A DNA stretch of 64,000 bases from Mactromeris polynyma (lineage: Eukaryota > Mollusca > Bivalvia > Venerida > Mactridae): the NCBI GenBank assembly GCA_032209605.1, contig JASFXZ010000008.1, positions 6,324,001-6,388,000 on the forward strand, read 5' to 3'. Below, one piece after another: positions 45,101-60,100 of this stretch (positions within the stretch are counted from its first letter, which is position 1; every line of letters begins with the position of its first letter). The position numbers and the translations under genes were made by a program. The notes beneath the pieces were generated by a model. That model searched no databases. It had not been told where the DNA came from and saw nothing but the letters and a program-made list of their open reading frames with translations.

Positions 45101-48100
45101 GTAGTGACCATCTACTAATAGTGAGTTCTGACGACTGCCTCTATAGCACCAACTGGGGCAAAAGTTTCAATACTATGGAATTGGAAAATGTGATGAACAT
45201 ATTTGATACTCTATAACATTTCATGGGCAAAGAAAGCAATGCTAATAACATTTTGTCTATGATTTGACTCAAGTGTTAAACACACTACAAAAAAATTATT
45301 ATCTTACCTCCAGCAGCAGTGTCTATACCATTCTGAGGAACAGATTTAGGAGCCTGAGAGCTTGCATTGATCAAACTGGCAGCATCAATTTGTATCAAAC
45401 CTCCAGTTGCATCTACCTTCACCCAAGGAGCCTAGTGACACAGATATATACACATAGTGTTTGTGAACTGGCATATCATCATAACCCACCATTAAGAAAT
45501 GTATTCATACCATGAAATTATAAATAAAAACTTTGGTGAAAGTGAAAAGATTGACTAAGATTCAAACATTAATATGTAAAATGCATATTCATATTTAGAC
45601 AACATAACCTTTTGCAATGATGATCAATAGATTAACACAATTGTCAAACTAACACAAGAGTAGTTAACGATATCAATCACTAAGTAAAGACCAAAAATCT
45701 GAAAATCATCGAGTATTTAAAGGGACGACTTTTATCTCAAACAATAGTGTTCAGTAAACTGAGACAAATTATTAGTTACTTATATAGTATTTGCTATATA
45801 TACCTCAATAATAGCGCCAGCATGTAGACGAAGCTCGTTGGAGATTTGTAAAACCAGAGATGGGGTAAATTCTTCAACAAATGATGATGACATTTTACCA
45901 TCAGTGTAGATCTGAACATTGTCGAAGGCAAACGTTAGTTTGCTGTATCCAGCAGTAAATCCCTGAAAACAGATACATTTCTGACTGAGTTTTCACTTAC
46001 ATAGATGTCACGACAACTTTGTAATACAAGACACACTCACACTACATTTTTTATATTACATGAACATGACTGTTTGACTTAAAATGTTTAGTAGATATGA
46101 AATCTAAATTCATTTAAATGACGAAAGCAAAACTGCTAGGTAATAATTTGTCAAAGTCACTACAAGGTATCAACACAAATGTTTCTATGATAATGAATTA
46201 AACCATACGAAAAAGCGTTCTTCGTAAAAGTAAATCTTGTCAGAAGTTCTGCACAACAATATTAATGTTATATATTCTCCTGTCAATAATCACTATTCTT
46301 ACATTTTCTCCAATGACGAAGTTGACACCTTGTCCCAAACTTAGGTTTTGTACACCATTGATTTCACCGTCTACGTAAATATCTGTATATGCAAGGTCAC
46401 TGAAGTACAGTTCTGCAAAACAAACATGTCATAATCGATGAACTTCAGAGGTGGAACTGACTGATGGCTGAATGGGGCAAATAGTCCTGGGGACTGACTA
46501 TACATGCTTCACATCTGTATATCTCTACACATGATATGTAAGAAAAGACTATATGTATAATAAAAAAAGATAAAAACCAGTGGAGTTGTTTATGGTAAGT
46601 ATAATGTATCTAATCACAAATTCATTAGTTTATGTAAATGTTACCTTATATGCAATTTATTCAATATATACTCCACCTAAAATGAAAAATTGGTTTGATT
46701 CCACCAAAGAAAAAAAATTAAAAAAACATTATACCTGCAGGTAACTGTATAGTGGCTGTATCATAGACTCTGAAAGAAGCCGGTATAGGACTGTCACTGT
46801 CAACAATAGAGATCTTCTGATCTACTGAAGTATGAATCATGCCAGATAAGTCTCCATGTAGCATGTTTATAGTAACATCAACACTGGAAGTAGCTGTCTT
46901 TATCAATGCTAAATGAGCACCACCATTGACATAGACATGATCAAATGTCATGTCTGAACCAGTGTCGCCATCAGCAGTGATGATGTATGTCCTACAGCTG
47001 TCTTGCAAAACATCATCAATGTAAACATTATCAGGTATAGATTTATCATTGTCCAAATGCAGAGATGTCACCTGTGTTCCATTGGCTGTCTCTGGTGCCT
47101 TGACATACACTGTACCAGAGCCACCGCTCTCAGAGAAACCTTTACCACCGTATGTCTGGTATTCACCTCTGTATGTATTCTCTGTGTCAACATATACAGC
47201 AATTCTACCTCCACCACCTCCACCACCAGCAATCTGTAAGAAAGAACAATGATTTGTACAATGAGTCTGAACACTGAAATGCATAGTATAGATATAATGA
47301 AAGTCCACAGATATTCATGCAAATCATCTTTTTAACACAGTAATTCTGTGTTGTCTCATTATCAATATCCAAGTGAGTGATTTATTGAAGATAGATATGT
47401 TTATCAGTATCATTTCTGTTTAAACATCACACAACAACAAACACCCAGTAAAATATTAACAAATGACACTTACCTCTGCAGTGATGGTAGATCCTAGACA
47501 GATATAATTACTCCATGTAAATCCAGCACTACAGCTCAAACATCTTCTGTATGAATCACAAGAAGTACAATGTGGAACACAGGCACCAGCACCACCACTT
47601 GCTGATAGAGTACCAGTACCTGGAAATGAAAACAATTAAGTTTCAATCAATGCACAAAAATAATCAACCAACCGAATTCCAATCCATCCAATATGTTACA
47701 AGGATATCGGTGGAACCGATGGATGCTCCCCGAAGTATGGTTATAACTTCAAACAAGACTCTAATTGGAAAATCTCACTTTGATGGTTAAAATCTGAATG
47801 TTATATGCAGCACTGGAAATGTCCTGGACCTCCCAAGAAAATAGGTATACAAAAATGTACAATGAAATTGAGATAGTAATAAAATTTAATTACATGTTGG
47901 GCTAGGATAATCCTGCTAACTGAAAAAAAAAGAATCTTGCTACTGATATAAGAAGCCTTTATTCACAATTAATTCAAGTGCCTATGTCAATGCAATGTGC
48001 ACCATAACAACAAAGACTGTAGGTTGATACAAATCCATATCAGCAGATGATCAAATAAGTATTGTGTTGGCAGATTGACCAGTGAATGAATGTCCTTTTT

Positions 48101-51100
48101 GTTGAATACTTTTTATCATAAGTTAAAAAAACCAAAGCATAAAAACTCTTTTGCTACTTGTTGTAGCTAATAGACCTTCACAATATTCTAAAGGAAGGCA
48201 CACAGAAAATAGAAAAGGATATAATAATACAATGAAAATATTTTTATACCCATTACATGGTTTACATAATGTAACAAACTGGGTATTGAAATATACAAGC
48301 CAGGTGCAAATTTGGACAAAACTTTTCCAAGATTTCAGTATGAAATATATCACAATTTAGTTATCTACATTATTTCATTAATAGTTTTATTAACCTGAGA
48401 AAGTATCAGATGTCATGTATATAGATCCTCCAGCACCACCACCAACAGCGGTCTCTGAGGCGTCCTCTCCATTAGCTCTCACTTCTCCATCAATCTCAAT
48501 GTAACCACTGGCATCAAGTTTCAATACACCACCACCTCGTCCAGAAGTAGCTGATGTATCAACACCACCTCCACTACCATATGCTGTTGGTTCGTGTACA
48601 CTTCCATGTGCAAGCCCTGCATACATAGTGTTGGAGCCCCGGCCACCTAGACCTCCGTGTGAGCCTCCAGAGCTGCCTACAGTATGACCTATACCAGCTC
48701 CATCACCACCACCAGGTAGGAAGCCACCATCAGAAGCACTGAGCAGGCCTTCAGATTCAATGGTGATGTTCACAGCTAAATGTCAGTTGAAAACAAAATG
48801 TGTTAAAAATATTTTACATACTAAATTGTCTTTCCTGCACAAGACACAAGAAATTTCTGTTAGAAAGATTCCTAAATGCAGATATGTATGCATTAAATAT
48901 ACTTACTGGACATCAGAAACAAACACTTGACACTCAAAAATCTAATGCAGTATTTCAAAAAATCCTAATCTTTCAATTTTGGATAAAATGCTAATAAGCC
49001 AAGTATACAATATTACCTTGTAACTGCATCTTGTTGACATACATTTCACCACCACCTCTGATCATTAAGTCACCAGCGAGGTTCACTTCCAATACATCGC
49101 CAGCCTCAGCTGTTCCGTAGTATGAGAAAGTACCACCATCTAGGATACTGATGGTATTCAAGTCATAGACAATCGGTTTGTAATGTGGGTCACTGATAGA
49201 TGGAGGGTACACCTTTACATTTCCACCTCGTGATATGTTGAATGTTTCCAGGCCAGTAATAGTTCCACCATAGTCATACACTGTCACATCTTTCAGGTAG
49301 GTGTCAGATGGTAGATTGACTTGTGCATCCTAAAAAGTAAATTTCCATTAATTATAAATAGCTGCAAATCTTGAATTTTGAAATCTCCACTTTTCGGTAT
49401 ACATGTACATAGAGGAATTTCCTAACAAAATAAATACACAAAAATGTACATAAGGTACATATTCATACACAAAAGAATGATAAGAAGAGACAGCAAAATG
49501 CTGTTAATAAACTACTGACTTACTGGATATACAGCCACACTGAATGAAAGTGCTGCAGCATCTTGGAAATCTATATTCAGCCACATGCCTTCTTCAACAT
49601 GAATTGTTGCTGTGTAATCACCTTCTACAAGCTGTAACAACAAGAAAAATATACATGAGCATCGTTTTAACAAAAGAGTACCATTATTTTACTTGTACTA
49701 TATTACAGGCACAACTGTAATGTGTACTGTAAATGCAAGCAAAGGGTATAAAATGTAAAATATATTTTGGAAAAATCGACAAACCTAGAAAAAATTGTAA
49801 GTGATTCCTTTCTCACACTTGGCAATATGTAACTCAATAAATATTTATATAATTATTTTGTAATGATTTACAAATCACTGAAACATTGGTAGTCACAGAA
49901 GTTCTATCACTAAAATCAACACACATTTTAATTTGTTAGTGAGAAAGTAATAAAGACAGCTGACACAAGTTAGTATACCTGTAAGTACAGATCACGTCTT
50001 CCTGTGACTGGATTTCCTTCATCATCTGTTGCTAGGAGACCAACTTCAGCATAATCACCAAGATCTAGTGTATCAATGTCATGGTCACTGGTTTTACTGG
50101 CAGGAATGGATATTCTTGTTCTACGATTCTGGAAAACAAATTTATCACATAATGTGACAGCAAACAGCTCTTTTAACCAAATGCAATATGTGGAAAGCAA
50201 TAATAAATAAATGAATGTAACCAGCTTATCACTAAACATGTTTGAGCATTTTTATAACCAGAACTTTGGAAGAACTTAGAAACCGACTCATTCCATTAAT
50301 TTCGGCTGAACAACTAACAATTACAATCAGAAAATTCTCATGGACATAGGTGCATTGTAACTTACCCCTTCACCCTCTCTGTTGTAGATCTTGAGTGTTT
50401 TTGTTCCATTAACTCCAGTATCTTTAGTGAAGACCGTACCAGCTGCCCCATTCTCTCCACCAGTACCCACACCACCATCAGAGTAATATTCTCCAATAAA
50501 GTTTATATATCCGTATGCTATACCAAATCTACCTCCAGCTCCACCGTTCCTACCTGATCCACCTTTCACCTGATCAAAGGATAACAACAGTAATGTTTGC
50601 AACAAAAAAATACAATGACAAAACAACTGCTAATACTACATATTCTGATACAATTTAAGTGAATAAATATATTAGGAAGCCGTTAAAAACGGTGCTATAC
50701 TTTAAGTCTACAATTTCAAAGCATATACTCTAGATATTGTCATACTTTATTTACTGGCTTTAATAAAAGCCCATAATGCCACAATTATTTGTTGTTTGTA
50801 TGTTTTACAAGCTGCACAAACTCCAAACCATCTCAACATAGCCACTTGATATTATGTATAAATACACGGTTCTTCAATCATCCTGACTTTATCTTTACAA
50901 GGAATGAATCGGACACATGGTCACATAATGGTACAGGTGGTACAATAGGAATCTGATTACCCATAAATATAAACCCTACTTTAAGTCGAAGGCATTTATT
51001 AACTTAAAACAGAAAGAGCAAGAATACTTACTTCAATAGTACCGGATCCATCAAATTCAGGTGTAGTCATAAAGATACTTCCACCAGCACCACCACCAGA

Positions 51101-54100
51101 ACTTGTAGTACCATCCTGACCATTAGCACTGACAGTTCCATCTACTTTCAGGAATGTGTTAGCATTCAAGATGAGAATTCCACCACCACAACCGCCTGAA
51201 AACATGTCAATATGGCAATTATATTCCAATACTATGATGGTTGATTTTTTTAGATAGTTCAAACAAAGATTCACAATGTTTTGTTTTTATCTTTTTGTAT
51301 AACTAAAATGAGATGTATTAACTCCAAAGTAAATGGTAAAACAAAGCACATAAATTAAATAACCCCAACTAATTTGTTCTATCATGAAAAATATATTTCT
51401 CAACAATTTCTCTCAAATATGTGATCAAACTGAATCTTATATAAAAATTATCAATAAAATATGGCATAACTGTTGCCTTGTCTTGCATGGAAACATGGAA
51501 GGCAAAGTGGTCAAGGGTTCGACTCCTAATCTGATGGTTGTCAGTTTCAAGTCAAGTCAAGTAACTTTATTAAGAGGTCAGTTTTTTTATAACATAGTAA
51601 ACACAAGCTCTACTGAGCTTTTGTCCTGACTATAGGTTCGAGTCCTACATCAGGTCAGGCTTTGATCACAAATTTCACAATGCCTAGGGAACAAGAGAAC
51701 AGTCCTTGTGCATTATTTATATAAGTTGTACAAACTTGTTTCTCAATTAATGTAAATAAGTAAGTTTAAATGTTAATGAAACATGAAATACTCTACAGCA
51801 TCCACTTACCTTGCTGGCTGCCAGCATCACCTCCAGCACTACCAAATCTATCTGGAGAGATAAAGTTGCCATATGCAGACGGTGCTGACATTGTTGTATT
51901 CTCTGCTCCAGCTTCACCACCATGGCTGGCACCAGTACCGTATGACATTCCATCATTACCTGTGTAGGAGGATCCAGCTCCAGGCCCCTCTGTAACACAC
52001 AATCAACATGTTGCCATTTTAATCTTTCTTTTGTTAATGTACTGAACACAATTTGCAAATGAGTTAGATCATGGTATTATAAGCCCTACTTTAACCAAGA
52101 CTGTTCAAACCTGTAAATGCTATTGGCATTATTCCATGAAGATAATGATAATAAAACAAACTAGTTGAATTTTACAGTAAAGATTCCAGAATAAAATAGT
52201 TGATATTTGGCGACTTTATTTCATAATGGTGTAATAGACTTACGCATGTTGCAGTTTCCAAGGTCATCAGCATTGAATGTTCCCATAACATCAACTAGAA
52301 GGGTATCTACAGACACATATAAGTGCTTGGCTTGTAAAGTACCTCCAGGATAAACCTGTAAAGAATGTGTTACAGGAAGATGATATTAATATGCTATGAT
52401 GCTAATTAAATGAACTTTTGTACAGTTCAAAACTCTTTTTTCACTTTCTTTATCATTACTCATCATATAAATTCCTCATGATGTAGTAGATTGACCATAA
52501 ATTGTAATATGTATAACGCTTTATGAATGTTTTCCAAAACAACATTGTATGACTTTCAAGATAATAGGATCATATTAGGTGCCCCAAAAATAACGAAGTG
52601 AAACATATTTTACACAAATTCACAACTGAATATGATATCTTCACAATAATGCACATAGTGATTGAATTCATACAACAAACCTGCATGTTCTGTCCAGTCA
52701 TTCTGTGTTGGAACTCATCATTATTCATTAAAAGAGAACCTCTATTTCTGATACTGAATGAATTGAAGGAGATGTCATCTATACGCTGGAAGTCTAAGTC
52801 CATCATGTAGTTGATCTTCAATGTACCTGAAAACATTGTGCATCATCTATAAGCAATTTTTCAAGAAGAAAGGGACTTTTATTAAACATGGGCTATACTT
52901 TAAAATGTCAAAAACAAATACTATTTAACACAATAGTTTCAATGAAACATGTATATATAAATGTACGAAACTTTCTAACATAAGTTGCCATTGTTACTAC
53001 ATGTATAAATAAACATTGAAATCTCGAAATCAGTCAATTAAAATGACCAAACACACAAGATATCCTACAGTAGAAAGAGAAATTACCTCCATCAACAATA
53101 GTCATGTTTTCAACATTGTCAATGACACCTTCAATCATCACAGTGACACCAGCCACTCTCAGTTCACCTTGTAGAGTTGTAGCACTACCATGATATAATG
53201 ATACATCCAGTGGTAACTGACCATTTCCTATAAAATAAATGTGTTTTTGTCATATTCTGGTGCAAAAGCAAATTCACAAGGTTTTCGACATGTGCACATT
53301 TTGATGCATTTCTAAGGAGAACATTGCCAATTCTTGATGGATTAGGTGTTGATTGAAAGATTAATTATTTGTGCTTAGAAATCGGTGCATTTCATGGATA
53401 CATTTTGATGTTTAAAGAGTGATTACACCATGGAAAGAGGTCAAAATATAAAAGAATTAAATATACAATGTAAATTATACTGTAGACGGGATATAGAAAG
53501 GGAGATAACTTGTTAAATCTCCTGTGCAAATATTGCCAGTTAAAAATCAGGGCAGGTCAATACTCAACATAGAAAATGTACTACATTAAACTTTGCATTA
53601 AAGTCCTAAATCTATTGACATACCAATGAATAGTGTCTGATTATATCCAATATGAACATGTCCAGTTCTGTCTCCTTCTGTAAACATAGCATCGAGATCA
53701 ATCTTCTCTGTGTGTATTGGTCTAACCATTCCCATTTGTGCTTTTTCATACACCTAAAAATGAGAAGCATCAGTACAAATTGGTGTTTTCTGCAAGCATG
53801 ACAAGAAAAGAAACGACATAATCCAGGACAAAGAAAAAGTATTGAAGTTCTGGACCTGTTTTTGGTAAGTATGTTGATCTATCTGTTATGCTAGCTAATC
53901 AAAATAATTGTCGTCTGAGAGAACAGTACTTGGATACAAAAAATATCACACTGAAAACATACAATTATACATTATTAATGTACTTACTTTGAGGTAATCT
54001 AATGTCACATCCATAATTGGGTTAACGTTAGACTGTGCAACTTGTACAGCTGGTGGGTATGGTCCTGGCCAGATCCATGCTACACCACTGGCATTGGGAT

Positions 54101-57100
54101 ATGCAGCATACAAATCTGTTAAGTTTCTGTATGGATCTCTCGGTTCATAACCCTTGTTGTTTAAGTAAAGGGTCCTGTTATCACTGAATTCAGATGGTAC
54201 CGAACCATTAGACAGAAGTTCAGGTAATTTATGAAGATAAACTGTGCCAGGTCCACCAGGCTCTGCATTGTAGCCACCAGCACCGCCGTGATTGATAAAG
54301 TCACCTGAACAAAGAGAAAAGTGAGAAGATTTTGGAGTAGTCATATTATATTTGTGCTTTTGATGCAATATATACAATATATTATACAATTTGAAAAAAG
54401 CCAAAGGTATGAAGCAAAAGAGTTTTGCAACATTAATAATTGCTCTGTCCTAAATGAAGGCTGTTGGTACAAAGGAAGTAAATATGTTCTTCTGAATACT
54501 CTAATGTTTGCATGTTCTTTTATGAACATTTTCTCAACATGTCGCAATGGTTTATCTTTAAATTAAGTAAATTTGTTAGTTTTATGATCCTTACCAACAT
54601 AGAAGTTGTACATATAGTAGAGAGTAGCTCTACCACCACCACCTCCACCACCATGCGGAGCCCAGGCTCCATCATAACCTGCTCCACCAGAGGCATCAAT
54701 ATCTCCATTTCCATCTATGGTATAAGTCTCAATATGAATGGTACCACCACTTCCACCACCAGCAGCCACAGATCTCCAATCACCACCGAGAGCAACCAAG
54801 TATCCATCAACTGTCAGTGTGTGATTTACTTTCAGATACAATCTTCCACCTCCAATACCTCCAAGGTGAGGGAATAGTGAATGTCCACCATTGTTACCAA
54901 ACTTGGTAGGATACAAGAATGAATCATGGGCGCCCCCGGCAACAGGTGCTCCTTGACCTTGACCTCCGTTACCACCATGACCACCTCCAGAACTTCCACC
55001 AATGTGACCATGACCAGCACCAACTCCTGTGAAGAACAAGTGAAGAACAAACCACTCAGTTCAAATGAAATTAATTAAAACTGACTGCATGGAAATATAA
55101 ACATGTATATCTCCATCATATTTAAAGTCATATGGTCTCATTTAATTTGTGCAATTCAACAGTAAAGCAACTGTTTATAACTCAAACAACAAGATCTTTA
55201 GATTTTCGAAACTGATCATAAAATAAGTAAGAAATTCATACCATGCTTTTGTAGGTTGTATGGACACCCTTTCGTCACAGACAACAAACCATAAGGTTCA
55301 ATGGTGATATTGAAGTATTCAAGTTTCAAGTCATTTGAAGTCAGCTGTAACAAATAACAAAACTACATAAATTTATGAAGATTTTAACTAAACATTACAA
55401 GAAGTTTATGAAAGAAAAGATCAGTATAACTGAATGAAATACTTATATACGAAATTCCTTTTTGGTCCATTACACTGGACAGTGACAATTGAATCTGTAC
55501 TACTATAAAACTGATCAAGCTGTAAGCGGGTTTATCCATACATACCCTAGCACCACTGCGCACAGTCAATGTTGTACCAATCAGTGTAGTTAATGCTTCA
55601 TCTTCAGTAAAAACAGCAACAGATCCAAATGTCTTAATATCCAAATTATCAATGACATTTTCAGCGATTTCATGATGATCAATGGTTAAATTACATCTAG
55701 CATTCACTGTTATGTTCTCCATGGTGCGGAAATGTCCTAAAATCATTTTACATAAAAATTAGCAGAGAAAATATTGATTTAAACTCATTAAGATAGAAAA
55801 CATAATGCATATGATAAAATACTGTTTATCTAGTACTAAATAATTATTGTTAATAAGAATTCTAACAAGTGGTGAAGACAATTTTGATCACAAATGTATC
55901 AAAGCGTACTGCGGAAAGTTCTGGAATGCATGTGATTATGATCAGAACAAACATAAAAAACTTAACATTAAATTCCAAAGCGCAGAATGGTCATTTAAAT
56001 TTATGCAACAAACCTTTGATATACATATCAATTCCTCTACAATCTAGTTCTGGAGGGAGATTCACACTTGATTCTCTCTGAGACAGTACACCGATTGTCT
56101 GGAGTACTCGACTCTGAGTGTTCTCATAAGACTGAGTACGTCTAAATGTCAACCTTCCTGTATCGTCACCTTCAACCTCATGAGCTACGATCCCCATAGA
56201 TTCTCCATCCAGATTCAGTGAGGCACCACCAAGAATGTCCAACTGTAAATACATAATGATATATAGTATTGTAACAAACTTCAGTAACACAGCTGCAGAA
56301 ACAAAACCTTAACATAATGTAAAGTCCGAGAACATGATTTTGTATCACGATTCTAATGGACAGGAATTGAACTATCGTCAAACTTACACATTTGACAACA
56401 CATGTAAAACTTTGCCTATAAGGCCACTGTTACCATCATGTAAAATAAATCATAGTGCACCTTCATATGATGGTCTATACAAGAGGTTTTGAATAATGTG
56501 GAGAACACTAGCAATAAGAGTGTATGGTCAGCCTTAAAGTGTATGTTATGGGGATAATAATTCTGTATATGATGTGAGTTTACCTTGTCAAACTCGAATG
56601 CTGTGTTGGTACCCTCTGGTAGAATATAACCAGTACCATTCTCATTAGCATATGGTGTTTGTGTCATAGATGTAGGATCCTCTCTAACATAGATCTCAAT
56701 CTCACTCATAGCAACATAGCTGCCAGTAGTTTTAAGGTAAATCGTTATCTGAAATATAAGTACAGTAAATACAACAATGTTTAAAGTTTTGACAAGGTTT
56801 GGAAACACGTATCATTAATACTTTATTAAAATGCTCATAGACCTTTGATTGGCAAAATGAGGCATTTGTCTAGCCCGCAAAATACCTCACAAAAAAACCT
56901 GATTCAAAATAACACTCTTCATTGTATAGTGAGACATAGTTAGAATATGATGCTATGATGATAAACATTTTTGATAATATACCTGGTCAACATTGTCCTT
57001 GATTTCAACAATTCCAGACTGGTCATCAAGAGTTTGTGTCTGACAGTAATCTGTTGTTACAAATCCACTTGTACGGTTTGTGGGAGTATTTCCAGCTAAG

Positions 57101-60100
57101 GAACTTTCCACAGAGTAATAAGTGACAAGTGATCCGTAACTGTTGCCACTGAATGAGAAAATCAAAGAACAATTGTACATTTATTTGTTTGTATCATCAT
57201 TTACAACATAACTTCTAAAACTGACTTACAATAAACCTGAAGTGTTATATATTTTCTTCCAAAGTCTTAAAAAGATAGTGTATTTTCTTGTAAATCAATA
57301 GCAAAGATACATTTATCAAACTCCAATTGGCGCTTCATCACATGGGTCTCAATTGACACTTAGGCCACAGTGTTTTTTTTCAAATAAAGGCACATGATGT
57401 CAAGCATATGCTTGTACCACTTGGATTAAAACATACTGAATTGTCATATTTTCCTTAAAATCTACTATCCCTTACAGAGTCAATGAATATCACAGAATTT
57501 TCTAGCTACAATCAATGACTTGAATTGACCAATATCTTTTCCAGAAGGGAATCAGTATTAGCCACATGAAATGGGCAGCACCATAATTAACGTAATGAGT
57601 AATACCTGGCATTGTATGATCTGCTGCAGTACGGGTAGACAGCTAGGTATTCAACGTAGGTTACAAATGGTAGATCAAATGTCAGAGTGGCAGATGATCC
57701 AGCTGCCATATAGAAATCATTCACATTCGCCTTTGTGTCACTGAACATGTAACTCAGTGAATAATGTGGAGAATAATGGCTCGAGTATTGGTATATGGCA
57801 TATGGTGTAGTGTCAGTAGTTACAACGATACCACTGTGAGTGGTGAATGACAGCTCTGGAGCTGAGGTCGTGGATAGGTAATTTCCTGTCAGGTTCAAAC
57901 GCTCAACCTCGTACATTCTGTTGCTGGTGGTAAAGCCACCGTTGTCCGTTATAAGGTGTCGGTATGCTGGTGATACATAATGGGATTCTAGATAAACGGT
58001 TCCAGCACCACCATACTGATATGCACCTGGCCCACCATACACAAGGTATTCACCAGTAAAATGGTTCTGATCTGTGTGATAGATGGCTATTCTACCACCA
58101 CCTCCACCACCACCATTTGAAAGACCTAGAATAAATTATATCACAAATCAAATAACAAAAATAGTATATTTCTTTTCATCTGTTAACATTATAAAATATA
58201 CAATTTATTAAAAAGTGTTTGTTTTTGGTGTACATCAAAGCTCGCTCCAATTAATCAAATGAGTTTTATAAGCAATTGGAAATAAGGAAAACCTAAAAAC
58301 AGAGTGAATGCATAAAACATTATATTTGTCTAGAAGTACAAGTAGTTTGTCAGTAGTATGTCCGCTTACCAGATCCTCCAGTAGCTTCAATGGATCCAGT
58401 ACCATCTAGATGATTGACTTCAATGTATATAGAACCACCAGCACCACCTCCTGCCTTACTGTCACCACCTGTTTCACCGTTACTGTGTAAACGTCCCTCT
58501 ACTCTCAGTTCATCCTCAATATACATGTATATGATACCTTAAAAATACCAGGAATCATGGCATATCAACAATATGAACACTTTTACTTAGCCAAGGCAAT
58601 CTTTAAATTTAACTAAAAGAATTAATCTTCAACATTTGTAAAAACAAAACTAAATTGCTTCCTGATCATTTTTACCAAGCATTCAAAATTCTCCAGTACA
58701 TTTTGCACTAACATTGGCCAAGGATTGTAGGTGCCTGGAATCTATGTTCAGAGAACCAACTCTCCACTCATACAAACAGCAACATAAACACTGTCATTGA
58801 AAGAAAGTATTTTAACACACAAGACAATATGACAACAGTATGTATTGTTCTACATAAATAATGAAGGAATGCATTGAATTGACCAGAAACATTTTACATA
58901 CCTCCACCACGGCCACCATCTCCTGTGTGAGAGTTACCACCACCACTTCCCATCTGTGCAGGTGTATAAATAGAATCATAAGCATATGCTGAATAGTATC
59001 CAGATTTACATCTTCCACCACGACCTCCGTGACCTCCACCAGATCCACCACCTTCAAGTGAGGAGCCATTCCAGCCACCTCCCGGTCCTTTACCACCAGG
59101 GTAGCCAGTAAAATCAGCATGGAAATCACCTAACACAGACAAAAATTATAACATTAAATTTGTATATTGTTTGCTACCTTTCTAAACATGACAATATCAA
59201 TCTACTTCTCAAAATTATAAAAGCTCAACAAGCAAAATCATTTCAAGGTAAATCCCTAAACCTAAATTAAAATTAACCAAAATAAAAGGAACTTACTGTA
59301 ATCAGTCTGCCCAATGTGACTGACCATCTGTCATATCAGGTAAAATACATTTGGTCTCGTAAAAAAACAGGAAATCTTATCATGATCAAAGAATAAATAT
59401 TTCAGTGTTTGGAAATTTTGTGTAAATAAGATTTTTGAAATATATACCGAGATAAAATATACAAGAAATCAACACACCTGAAAGATCAATTGTTACATTG
59501 GTAACACCAAGTTTGAGGTTATTTGTCCTAACATAACCATTTCCATTAATAACAAGTCGGGTTACATTGAGTTTCATCTGTTTTTCAGCAGCTAGAGGTT
59601 CAAACTTTCCTCCAGCACGAACTGATATGTTTGTCATGATAATCTCCCCTTCGTCATAGCCAGCTGTGTTAGCATATGACCAGATATTCAGTTCTCCTTC
59701 ATTCTCAACGGCTATAACATCCATGCCTTCAACTGTACCATTGATCTCTGCCCACACCTCTCTCATTGTGACTTTGGCTGGAACTTCCATTCTAGAGTAC
59801 CTGCAATGGACAGAAAACAATTTCCCACATGTGAATAAAACTATTTTGCTTATACTAAACATTGTTTCATACCAAATTGTTGAACTTCTGATCATTCATG
59901 TACCATATTGCTGTTATAACTGCCAGCTAACATGATTCTGTTAAACAGAGATGGATTGATTACAAAATCGAATATATAATTTTTTCTTAAAAAATCGAAC
60001 AATTAAAGATAAATACTATGTTTTGACCTGGTAAAACATTTGAATCTCACATTTCTGACATTGTTTAATTCTCCAATATTAGAATAAGTAACTAAACAAG

